This document shows, in pieces, positions 22,880 through 33,400 of a stretch of DNA of 64,000 bases. The notes below the pieces were generated by a model. The model did no database searches. It saw only the letters and a list, made by a program, of their open reading frames with translations, and was not told the origin of the DNA. Numbering within the stretch: position 1 is the stretch's first letter; every line of letters begins with the position of its first letter. Origin of the DNA: Protonemura montana (lineage: Eukaryota; Arthropoda; Insecta; Plecoptera; Nemouridae); assembly GCA_947568835.1 (NCBI GenBank), contig OX387609.1:16389208-16453207 (forward strand), in the 5' to 3' direction. The position numbers were made by a program, and so were the translations under genes.

Positions 22880-24058
22880 CTTAGATTCCAGATTTGTAAA
22901 ATGTATGAATGTTAAATAAAAATTGTTTGTCTAGTTCATTTATTGCTTATTACTTCCTAAATGATTCCCAAATCACGACACTACCTAGAATCACCAGTAT
23001 TATACCACATCCATGATCCGGTAGTATTATTTTACTTGTTTAAAAATATTATACTTAGCCAATCCATAATTATTACAGCATAATTAAACAGCAGCACAGT
23101 GTTCCCAGAAACAACAGCACAGTGTTCCCAGAAACAACAGCACAGTGTTCCCAGAAACAACAGCACAGTGTTCCCAGAAACAACAGCATAGTGGAGTTAA
23201 GATGCATTTAGATTACGATCACAGAATTGCAGGACAAAATTAACGTTCAGCATTGAATTTGACAGTCACTAATTTGACAGACCTAATTGTTTGTTGCGAC
23301 TGGTTGCTATGGAACATTGCACGATAACACTTATTGGGTTGGTTTACCAGGACAATTATACTCATCAGTAGCATTCTGTGAGGTGAGGGGCAAGAAAATT
23401 ATCTCCGATTATGACTTAGATCAAAATTACTCGTAGTTGAATTCTATTCTCGGGCTTTGTTTTGGAATCACCTTGGTAACCTAGGGTGTGTATGAGCTGC
23501 ATACCCTGAGCCCCTGGTACTCGTAGTTCTGTTTTCGGGAGAGAGTTTGGAAAGATTGACAACAACAACATGTTTAAACCCGCTTTATCGCACTATTCGC
23601 GCTCAAAACTGTACGGTAAATAAGATGAAAGCAATAATGGTTGTTTTATAGACAGAGCAGGCAATTGACAAATTTATAACATTAGGTTCCAAAAGCAAAA
23701 CCTTTTAGAGTATTCAAATGTGATTAGGTTGAGTGAGACTTGACCCAATCACTGATTTATTTCCTCGGGGTTAATTATTAGCAACTCGGGGTTATTTATA
23801 AGCAACTCGGGATTAACATTAAAATTGCAGGGACCAGAATTTTTATGTTTTTCGATTCCGATTCCGAGTTGCACAAAATATAAATTCTATTTACATGTGG
23901 AAAATAATAAAAATTCCAATTCCAGAAAACGCACATTTGGATTTTAATTGTTCCGTTCGGTGTCTATCAAAATACAAATTATAAAAATGTGGACTTATAA
24001 AAGTGGTTAGTCTAACTGAACTAGTTAGAAATGCAAATAGTTAAGAAGCCGCCTACAA
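22880..24058. other. AT-rich intergenic sequence with a small 23-bp array
   Basis: No gene was recognised. A short tandem repeat of CAGCACAGTGTTCCCAGAAA plus CAA occurs four times at about 23092-23190. The remainder is AT-rich with no frame of interest. Confidence 0.5.
23092..23190. repeat. 23-bp tandem repeat (4 copies)
   Basis: Four head-to-tail copies of CAGCACAGTGTTCCCAGAAA plus CAA, the last ending in CAGCATAGTG. Confidence 0.95.
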
Positions 24059-24672
24059 GAATGGAACTCAAGTGTTTTCACTTTGGTAAGCCGCCCTACA
24101 CGACTTCGCACTGGAATCCAAACATCGAAAGTAACCGCTGCAAAGAATGGAACTCAAGTGTTTTCACTTTGGTAAGCCGCCCTACACGACTTCGCACTGG
24201 AATCCAAACATCGAAAGTAACCGCTGCAAAGAATGGAACTCAAGTGTTTTCACTTTGGTAAGCCGCCCTACACGACTTCGCACTGGAATCCAAACATCGA
24301 AAGTAACCGCTGCAAAGAATGGAACTCAAGTGTTTTCACTTTGGTAAGCCGCCCTACACGACTTCGCACTGGAATCCAAACATCGAAAGTAACCGCTGCA
24401 AAGAATGGAACTCAAGTGTTTTCACTTTGGTAAGCCGCCCTACACGACTTCGCACTGGAATCCAAACATCGAAAGTAACCGCTGCAAAGAATGGAACTCA
24501 AGTGTTTTCACTTTGGTAAGCCGCCCTACACGACTTCGCACTGGAATCCAAACATCGAAAGTAACCGCTGCAAAGAATGGAACTCAAGTGTTTTCACTTT
24601 GGTAAGCCGCCCTACACGACTTCGCACTGGAATCCAAACATCGAAAGTAACCGCTGCAAAGAATGGAACTCG
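24059..24672. repeat. 86-bp tandem array, 7 near-identical copies
   Basis: The unit starts GAATGGAACTCAAGTG and ends AAGTAACCGCTGCAAA. I see no difference between internal copies. Each contains ACTTTGGTAAGCC, which resembles a 5' splice site. Repeated 66-codon frames starting MELKCFHFGKPP are a by-product: the unit is not a multiple of 3, so each frame crosses into the next unit and then stops. Confidence 0.97.
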
Positions 24673-24762
24673 CAGTAGAAAAAAAATACTGCTCTTAACC
24701 ATGATAAAACAAAGTTATATTTGTACCCACCAACCTTCACCTGTTTACTTCTCAGCTAGTTC

Positions 24763-24834
24763 AGCTTACAGACCATGTTCAGCTTACAGACCATGTTCAG
24801 CTTACAGACCATGTTCAGCTTACAGACCATGTTC
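24763..24834. repeat. 18-bp tandem repeat (4 copies)
   Basis: TTCAGCTTACAGACCATG is repeated four times, just beyond the 86-bp array. Confidence 0.95.
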
Positions 24835-24839
24835 AATTC

Positions 24840-25148
24840 GATGAGCATTTTTTTGGTAAAATCAAAAATTATGATTCCAATTGTCTAAAAATAAAAATTC
24901 TGATTCTGAAGTCTAAAGAATATCGATTAATTCCGATTCCAATCTCTGGAAAATTGACAAATACATTGTTTTATTTATTTTTTAAATGCCAACTGAAGGC
25001 CTGATTGTACTCATTGACTTAACAAGCATGTCACAAGTCATGTCATCAGCTGGATTCCCCAATCTTGCCAACAGCACCAAGTTCATGCCATTTAAGATAC
25101 AAAACCTTTCAAGTTAACAAAATGAAAAAAAATCGAGTACATATATAA
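24840..25148. other. AT-rich, nothing recognised
   Basis: No frame of note, no RNA gene and no repeat beyond simple AT-rich sequence. Confidence 0.5.
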
Positions 25149-25553
25149 TTGTTGAGTGCAGGTTCTAGGTAGAGTTTCAACGTCAATGTTACAGTCTATG
25201 CGCGAAAAATGACTACCTTACCGACAAAATTGCAGAGTACTGGAACATCACGTTAAGTGGAGCCACCGTCTTATGAAATTTAATTTCGATATTTCTCGTA
25301 GGTTAACTCGCTTTTTAATATCGTTATGTGTGTATCAATTGTTGAGGTAAACATTGATGGAGATTTTTTAAGCATAAAAGTCTCAAAAGCGAGTTAACCT
25401 ACGAGAAATATCGAAATTAAAATTCATACGACAGTGGCTCCACTTAACGTGATGTTCCGGTACTCTGCATTTTTGTCGGTAAGGTAGTCATCTTTCACGC
25501 AGAGACTGTAACATTGACGTTGTTTCTCTACCTACAACCTGCACTGATCGATA
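25149..25553 (+). mobile_element. Foldback MITE, copy 1
   Basis: The left arm starts GTTGAGTGCAGGTTCTAGGT and passes GTCAATGTTACAGTCT, CTACCTTACCGACAAAA, GTTAAGTGGAGCCAC and ATTTCGATATTTCTCGTAGG. The right arm is its reverse complement. A loop of about 90 bases holds GAGGTAAACATTGATGG. No ORF. The structure is that of a nonautonomous DNA transposon with very long terminal inverted repeats. Two more copies are at 29337-29765 and 55932-56354. Confidence 0.85.
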
Positions 25554-26568
25554 TAATGCTCATGCAAACAAGCGGTTCTTTTTGCAAGCAGAATTTCACT
25601 CGCTATCGTCCCAACTTCAGGAAAACAGGATTGGGAACTCAACGAGGCACATTCATTTCTCACAAAATTTGTTCTTAGTTTTGTTATTGACACAAACTTA
25701 ATACGACATTCACGCTCAACGCGTCTATCTACACATTTACAAACGGCAAACAGAACAGACGACTTCTGCTCATCGATGATTCGTAGATTTACAGGCTGAA
25801 CACCGCAAGTCTTGGATCTTGCCGTGTTAGGTTAGGTTATGTTTCAGCTCTGGAATCGACCAGCATTACAAGCCGCAAGTTCCGTCGGTCGAAGAGAGAT
25901 TCTGTCCGAGGTTGAGATGTACGAGTTGATCCCAATAAGGAATGTAACGATGACAAATTAAACCACAAAACGCTGGACTCTCGTTTGCTGTGCAAACTCT
26001 TGCAAAGAATTCAATCAAATTAGTTGTTCTTGGCTTAGCATTCAAAACCCAGTATACATTTTTTTTCTTTTTTTCAAAACTAGTGCTTGGGTTAGATAAC
26101 GTAAGACATTCGTCTAAAAACCATATTTCTATACAAGTTTTTTCTTAAATTTATGATGATATTTCATTTTATGAACCTGCCACAAATCAATTAAACCGAA
26201 GTAATTAAATAATTTCACTGTAAAAATTGTACAAAATAATATCTACTTATATTAAATAGAACAGATCCTCTGTGACTTTTGAAAACTTTTCATTAAATTG
26301 TCAACAACTTTGGCAACAGATATTTTTTTCACGATGGCTTTGGCAAAGTTCCACAAAAGCAATAACAAGTGCATTTCATAACATGGACGTAGCATTGGTC
26401 ATTGACACGGCTGAAAATTATCCTATTCTCCGGTAAAATACCCCAATGCAGTCAACAAAATTTGCCAGGAATTGACTCGTTCTGAACAAAAGCTCTAAGC
26501 AACGCAAGAAAAAAGACGATGCCAAGGCACCGAGAGGATAAAATGAGTCCAGCGTTCTCCATCTTGGT
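25554..26568. other. Intergenic flank of ATP6V1F
   Basis: This holds a fragment of interspersed repeat R at about 26025-26125 (TTGGCTTAGCATTCAAAACC) and otherwise unstructured AT-rich sequence. The 3' UTR of ATP6V1F should lie just below 26569. Confidence 0.5.
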
Positions 26569-27436
26569 CTAGTTCTTTAGGTCATCGGGGTTAAACATGC
26601 CGCGCGCCCTTCGCAAGATGGAATCTTTTGACGGATCGTAAGGATGGTCCTTGGACGGGATCTCCAGAACTGCAGGTAGCGGAGCAGTGTGTCCATCGAT
26701 GCAATGTCTGATCAACTCAGCGATGTTCTGGTTGATCAAGATGATGTCAATATCGTCACGTCGCACATAGCGCTTGAAAGTGTCTTCGATATCAGCTGGG
26801 CTTGTGTCTGAGGAGAGCAAAGATGTATCAATAAGTTAATATTACAAACGCTATCTTATTTGCTCTTATTATCAACTCTCAGCATCAGAAAGTGTGTCAA
26901 GTTTATTCTGTGATCTCAATATTTGTCAAATTGCTGCGACCTCCACCCTGTGATTTTGCAAAGGAATTATTAGAAATTTTGTTTCCCAAACATTCAGCAC
27001 CCAAACATTTTGTATTTTCATGCTTTACTTAGCAATGCATCAATCACTACGTGCGCAAACCATATCCATTTAGGCAATATTGCCCAATTTGAAAACCCTT
27101 GCAGATGGGCGTACCCTTGAGATTATAAGAATAAGAGGTTATAAGAATTTTGAAGAAGTACTCTTACTTTTATCAACGACAAGAAAGTTGGCCTGTCTGT
27201 TTTTATTAATCTCCCCGATGCCACCGAGCAAGAATCCAACGCAGGTATCCTGAAACCACATGAATTAATATAGAAAATGACAAAAAATATTTTTGTATGC
27301 TGGTGACCCAGTTTTAAAATGCATGCCAAGCCTTTAGACAGGTACTCGGATCAGCACTCTAATGGTAAAATTACAAAATATTCACCTCGTCGCCGATTAC
27401 GGCAAGCAATTTACCACGATTCCCTAAAAGAGCCAT
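26569..27436 (-). CDS. ATP6V1F: V-type proton ATPase subunit F, complete, 3 exons
   Basis: Subunit F is part of the central rotor stalk of the V1 sector of the vacuolar H+-ATPase. It couples ATP hydrolysis to proton pumping into lysosomes, endosomes and secretory vesicles. Exons: 27436-27386, 27249-27168 and 26807-26569, phases 0/1, all GT-AG, giving 123 residues (family about 119). The start [17 protein letters not shown] is followed by [15 protein letters not shown], then [48 protein letters not shown] and [15 protein letters not shown] and EIPSK-x-HPYD are hallmark blocks of the family. The ATG at 27436 is the only in-frame start before the conserved LLAVIGDE block. The gene lies alone on the minus strand, downstream of the Ly6-like gene with about 420 bp between coding regions. 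Confidence 0.96.
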
Positions 27437-27857
27437 TCTGTTTAATTGATTTCAACGAGTTCGCAACTGACAGATTGCTCAACGTTGACAATCGATTTTA
27501 GGTGTGAGAATCCGCCGCCTAGACGGCGCTACTACCCACGCGCCAAGCTAAAAGAAATATGGTATTACGTATTAGTATTTAGTAATTAAAATACAAACCA
27601 TCTATAAGTCTTTAACATTTTTTTCATTCAATGTTTCCATTACAATGACTTTAATTAAAAATCGAAAACCCATATTTCTTCCCGCGCAGTATATTCAAGC
27701 CACATGTTCATTTTTTTTGTAAGAAAAGAGATACTGGACAAGTATTTAATTTTATTAACATTATATTTTTGCACATTTACATAATAATTATTTCTATGCC
27801 TGTACATACATCTATGACAAAAATTGGTTTATATGTTTTTAAATAAGAATTGTTAAG

Positions 27858-28556
27858 TTAATTTGTCCAAGATATATTGTAAAGGTAGCTTATGCATGCG
27901 GTAAGGAGCAACAAACGGAACGATATGTAACCTAAACGAGTTGCTCCGCTCATTGTCCACTTAATTGGGGTGAGCTCTAGCGGACTCGGATTTACTTTGC
28001 CAAATTTGTCAGAGAATTTAGCATCCGGCTTAATATTTCTACACCCGGGGTCATAATGTCTGTAATTATTACACTTATTATCGTAGCAATAACACATGTA
28101 ACGCATCTCTGACATTGCAACAATATCTAAAAATGGAACATCCTTTCCCCAATGCTTGAATCTTTGAAACTCCTTCGGTGCCTTATCTTCTTGTCCATCG
28201 CAAGGCGCTTTACCGGTGGCTTCGTTTTCATCATAAAAGCATCCTCGTTCGAGATAAATGCGGTTATAATATGTTGAGTTATCTCCACCGACATGACCCA
28301 TGCGTGTGCTGCAATTCATGCGAGCTTCCAAATAGCATCCCACTGCACGCTTGCCGTTCTTTGCAGGACAAGTCGTTGGAAGTGTTCCGTTTGGTCCTCG
28401 CAGAAAGCAAGGGTTTTTGTTAAGACGCATTGTTTTACACTGATAGCAAATTTTCTCGGGTGGAGCCGATAAAACTACGCTTGCCAAACTGACTAAAACT
28501 ACGACAATGGATACTGAAACAATAAAAGCATGGAAACAAATCATTTCTGTACCCAC
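27858..28556 (-). CDS. Ly6/uPAR-like secreted, probably GPI-anchored protein
   Basis: A 232-codon frame. A hydrophobic N-terminal segment (VSIVVVLVSLASVVLSAPP) looks like a signal peptide with cleavage after LSA. It is followed by a cysteine-rich ectodomain starting CYQCK, with spaced cysteines ending in CYCYDNKCNNY, the C-x-C plus CN pattern that closes Ly6/three-finger folds. Two or three N-x-S/T sites are present. The C terminus is a hydrophobic stretch (LGYISFRLLLLTACISYLYN) suggesting a GPI-anchor signal. There is no catalytic domain; likely role is a cell-surface ligand or receptor modulator. The start is uncertain: CTTTTATTGTTTCAG at the 5' end of the frame resembles a splice acceptor, so the true exon may begin near 28517 with an unseen upstream exon. 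A minus-strand AATAAA is at 27751-27756. Confidence 0.7.
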   Translation of the reverse strand: MGTEMICFHAFIVSVSIVVVLVSLASVVLSAPPEKICYQCKTMRLNKNPCFLRGPNGTLPTTCPAKNGKRAVGCYLEARMNCSTRMGHVGGDNSTYYNRIYLERGCFYDENEATGKAPCDGQEDKAPKEFQRFKHWGKDVPFLDIVAMSEMRYMCYCYDNKCNNYRHYDPGCRNIKPDAKFSDKFGKVNPSPLELTPIKWTMSGATRLGYISFRLLLLTACISYLYNISWTN

Positions 28557-28599
28557 AGCTGTTGTTGACTCTCAAATTGCGATTATATAACGCTTGAAA

Positions 28600-29336
28600 A
28601 ATGTTCTTTCTTTGTACAGAGAACAGAGAACTCGGTGCTACACACAATCGACTTCAAGTTGTATCTGTTTTCAAATTCCCTAGCCTCTTGGAAACAAAAA
28701 TAATTACTGGCAATACTTTGCTTGATTTTGTTTACACACAATCTTTGGCAAAACAGAAGCTTCATTATTTTTGCATATTAGGTTCTGTTATGGGATTGCC
28801 TCCAAAAAAAACCCGATACGAAAATTTGATCAACACGGAATTAAGTATTTATTGACAGCCCGAACAGCAGAAAATACATTGCAAGTCTTGACACGAGAGA
28901 AGCATTAACTGTTAAATATTATAAAACACTGGAATAAGCATAACAATAATCAATATAAACAGACAATTGCATTACATGCACACATAAGCAAAGTTGGAAT
29001 GCATTTGAATGAATTTGGCTGCAAGCTCCGATTGAAACTTTTACATAAGCACCATTTAGTAATGGGACTGCGCTCAGATAATGCTTTACAGCACGGTTCC
29101 AGTAAAATCGTCGTACAATCCAGGTTTAGTAAAACCAAGTACTCTTTTTACTGGAACTGTATGTCGATGAAGAACATGCTTCGGGTCACGGGTAGAATCC
29201 GTTGAGTTTTTTTCAGTGTTATGATCCAATAATTTTTCAATCGAGATCACAGAATGTTTAAAACTCACTTCACAACACAGAAAAGATGTGTTGTTAAATA
29301 TGGGTGGTCAAACTATTTATGGTTTAACTACTATAC
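28600..29336. other. Intergenic, no recognised gene
   Basis: Frames of 60-84 codons overlap on both strands. None is protein-like or conserved to my knowledge. An upstream exon of the Ly6-like gene may be hidden here. Confidence 0.4.
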
Positions 29337-29765
29337 TATCGTTGAGTGTAGGTTCTAGGTAGAGTTTCAACGTCAATGTTACAGTCTCTGCGTGAAAGAT
29401 GGCCGCCAAATGACTACCTTACCGACAAAAATGCAGAGTACCGGAACATAACGTTAAGTGGAGCCACTGTCGTATGAAATTTAATTTCGATATTTCTCGT
29501 AGGTTACTCGCTTTTTAATATTGTTACGTGTATATCAATCGTTGAGGTAAACATTGACGGTGATTTTTTGAGCATGAAAAGTCTCAAAAGCGAGTTAACC
29601 TACGAGAAATATCGAAATTAAATTTCATACGACAGTGGCTCCACTTAACGTGACGTTCCGGTACTCTGCATTTTTGTCGGTAAGGTAGTCATTTGGCGGC
29701 CATCTTTCACGCACAGACTGTAACATTGACGTTGAAACTCTAACTAGAACCTACACTTAACGATA
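29337..29765 (+). mobile_element. Foldback MITE, copy 2
   Basis: This copy reads from TATCGTTGAGTGTAGGTTCT to its imperfect reverse complement AGAACCTACACTTAACGATA. The loop orientation is the same as copy 1. Both ends are flanked by CTATA-containing sequence, which could reflect a target site, but the exact duplication is unclear. The arms contain AAGATGGCCGCCAAATG, which resembles a YY1 motif. Confidence 0.87.
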
Positions 29766-30419
29766 CTATAGTGGTGAACTATTTTACAACAATTTAAAGT
29801 TCAAGGAATTTCCTTTTTTTTTTTTGTACTAAGAAAATGAGGTAATACATGTGAATGGTCCAACCAATCGCGATGGTTACAATATTCCTTCAATGCAACA
29901 TGACTTACAACTGATTAACGCGATCGAAAGGTTAGGAAAGGGCGCGCAAATTTTGCTCCGTGATTGAAGTTGGCCAGACGTCAATAATTGCGTTTGAGAG
30001 CACAAAACATCAGGTCTGCCGATGGAAAGATCTTGGGTTTTCCTCAAGTGTCAAATTATGCAAATTGATGTGAGTTAAGGTAAAGGTAAATATTTTCTAG
30101 CGTGCTCCACAAAACCAGATCATTACAATCAAAGCACCATCGGCAAGCAAACCAATACCAACTTAGCACCAAGAAAAACCCCGACATTTGCATTTACATA
30201 AAATATTTGGTTGTTTTGTCTCCACTGCACTGTGATGATCAACTGAAACCCAGTAAGCCACCTTGATCACCGTCTTGGCTCTGTCGAAATCTTGGTTCTG
30301 AACTCAATGTGACTTCGAACCCGAGGCGACATCGCAGCTGGCCCCGCTACGTTTGCGTTCATAAACAACCGCCAGACGAATTCGATGAAACGGCTTCCAT
30401 TTCCTCCTGAATCTGACGC
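29766..30419. other. 3' flank of MTMR9
   Basis: No gene was recognised. AT-rich sequence with a poly-T tract near 29814. The 3' UTR of MTMR9 should occupy the part next to 30420. Confidence 0.45.
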
Positions 30420-33400
30420 CTAGCCCGACAGCGGATCTCCGACGGGAACGGGAGCCGGTATAACGTTTGCCGCCAGCGCCTCCCGTTCGAGTGAAGCCAG
30501 CTGCGTGCGAAGTCGCGCGACCTTCAGCCGCAGCTCCTTGTCGCGGTCGCGCAACGCGGCGATACGATTGGCCGCCGCTTTCTGCGGTGCGGGATCCACG
30601 ACCCAGCGGAGGTACAGCTCCGACCACAAAGTCTGCAACGTTAAAAAAAAAACCAACTTCACAATCAGCAATCAATTTATGAGACGGTTATAGTGTTGAT
30701 AATAATAAAATACCCCGCGCATTGCAAGCGTTTGCAATTTAAATAAGATTTCATCCTAATACAGCAACGAATCCAACGTCAAATTGGAGTTATTCGAGTT
30801 TGACAGGTTGTGACGTGGTATAGCGTCACTAGAATCAGAGTAACTGTGAGTATTCACAGCCTCTTGGTTCTACTCCTTGGAGATCCATCATTCTCATCAA
30901 ATACACTGAAATCGTCTCAAAAAGTAAGTGTCCAAGTAGCTCAATTAGTTAGAGCAACACCCGCGACAGGTGGAGATCGAGGTTCGAGTCCCCGTTTGGG
31001 CATCTATTTTTGAGACGGTTATAGTGTTGTTAATAATAAAATACCCCGCGCATTGCAAGCTTTTGCAATTTAAATAAAATTTTATCTAAAAGCAATGCGA
31101 ACTATTCATATTCACAATCAGCATTCAATATGAATTCGGAAACGAATGCCACTCGTCTCAATCACATAACCGCACTTTCACCTCCGCCACTCACCAGGCT
31201 GACTGGAGCCACCGAGGGCCAGAGCACGCGACCGTTGGGCTCGTATATTGGGCTGATGAGAGTCTCCAGCAGCTCCGGTCGATTCAAGTACGACCACAAC
31301 GAGACCGTGCGTTGGGGCAACTTCAAGAACACTCGGTCAGCCTCGCTCTGGCCTAGGAATGTGCCTGGAACACAGCATGGCATAGGAGGTTCAATGGTAG
31401 CTCCAACGTTTGGTAGCCATGAAGATGCTGAGATCGCCTGACAGAGCTTCTCAATTCTGCTATCTTATGTTACCACGGGTATATCATGGCCTAGCATAGG
31501 AGGTTCAATGGAAGATTCAACGTTTGATAGCCATGGAGATGCTGAGATCACCTGACAGAGCTTCTCAATTCTGCTATCTTATGTTACCACGGGTATATCA
31601 TGGCCTAGCATAGGAGGTTCAATGGAAGATTCAACGTTTGGTAGCCATGGAGATGCTGAGATCACCTGACAGAGCTTCTCAATTCTGCTATCTTATGTTA
31701 CCACGGGTATATCATGGCCTAGCATAGGAGGTTCAATGGAAGATTCAACGTTTGATAGCCATGGAGATGCTGAGATCACCTGACAGAGCTTCTCAATAGT
31801 TCACAAAGTACTCACCAAACTGCGAAGAGTACGAGTGTTCGAATAGGAGACCGAGCATGTGGGTGTTGAACTCGAAGCTGGCCGGGAACTGGTGATGCAC
31901 CTGGTGCAAACAGTCAAGGAACAGCAAGAACGTGGGGGCGGAGTCTCGAGGGCGGCCTGCGGCGGGGGCGTACGGCCCCCTGGCGTGTCGAGCCGGGAAC
32001 GGGTGTCCAGCCTGCAGCCATTCCCGCTCGACCAACGCCTGGAGCCTGACAGACGAACAAGTTGTTTTATTATTAGTGTTCACAATGACAAAATACCCCA
32101 CGCATCGCAAGCGTTTGCAATTTAATTAAGATTTCATCTAGGAACGAGTTGATTTGCTTTGGCAATCAAAACTGTTCGAAATTACACTACCTCGGCTACG
32201 TTCATAAATAGCTTAACAAATATCTTGCTGATTGTTTTTCGACTCATGTCTACTTGATTTATCCTTAGCTTTAGTTTTAACAAAAACTGAATTTAGGAAG
32301 CTTGAACTTGGTAATTGTTATAATTTTATGTGGTTCTTTTGTTATTGGAAAATTGTCAGGACTGCTCAAACCCTTGATAAAGTAACAGGTACAAGTTACG
32401 AAACGTTGGGAAATTTAGTTGTTCTTCACTTAGCATTGAAAACCCAGTTGAAATAGTTTTTGTTAATATCTTGCCGTATTTAAATTGATGCTCAAAACTG
32501 TTTTATCCCTGCATATCAACTGATTCTTTTGTTCAAGCTATTTTTAAATTACTTAAGATTTGATTAAGCGTTATTAAGGTTAGAAAAGAAGACATGAATC
32601 GAAACATCATAATAAAGGTAAGCAACGTTGCAAGGGGGCTGTGTTTGGGTGGATGACCGCTGGAGTTAAAACCCTTGCAAGAGATCAGTAAGAGATTCTC
32701 ATTAGATGAGAAAGAATGATCAGTTAGAAACAGTTAGAATGAAAGATACTGGAAATCAGCGAAGGGGTCTGAAGAACAGGTCAGAGTTCTAGTTGGAGAG
32801 CTACGTACCCCCTGACAGTTCGACAGTCGGGGTTGAGAATCACCTGCGACAGGGAGGTGACCAAGAGTGTGGCATCGAGACCCTCTGACCCGTGGACCAG
32901 CACAGAAGCACCTTCCTGTAAAACAAGGTCATAATCAGGTACAAGGTTTTTATTATTTGTTGTGTCCAAGATTTAGCACCAAATCGTTTGGCGTGTTGGA
33001 AACACCGGTCCTCGTGACATCACCGAAGTTAAGCAACACTGCGCTGGGTCAGGTATTGGATGGGTGACCATCATACACATGACCAGTTCTGTTTGGGAGA
33101 GAGGTTGGAGGGATGAAAGTTAAGCAACACTGCGCTGGGTCAGTTATTGAATGGATGACCATCATACACATGACCAGTTCTGTTCGGGAGAGAGGTTGGA
33201 GGGATGAAAGTTAAGCAACACTGCACTGGGTCAGGTATTAGATGGGTGACCATCATACACATGACCAGTTCTGTTTGGTAGAGAGGTAGGAGGGATGAAA
33301 GTTAAGCAACACTGCGCTGGGTCAGGTACTGGATGGGTGACCATCATACACATGACCAGTTCTGTTTGGGAGAGAGGTTGGAGGGATGAAAGTTAAGCAA

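Noticed and set aside
24031-24844. Repeated MELKCFHFGKPP frames as a gene family
   Set aside because: Produced by the 86-bp tandem unit, which is not a multiple of 3. There is no independent support.
30467-30693. Plus-strand frames opposite the last MTMR9 exon
   Set aside because: Shadows of a well-supported coiled-coil exon on the minus strand.
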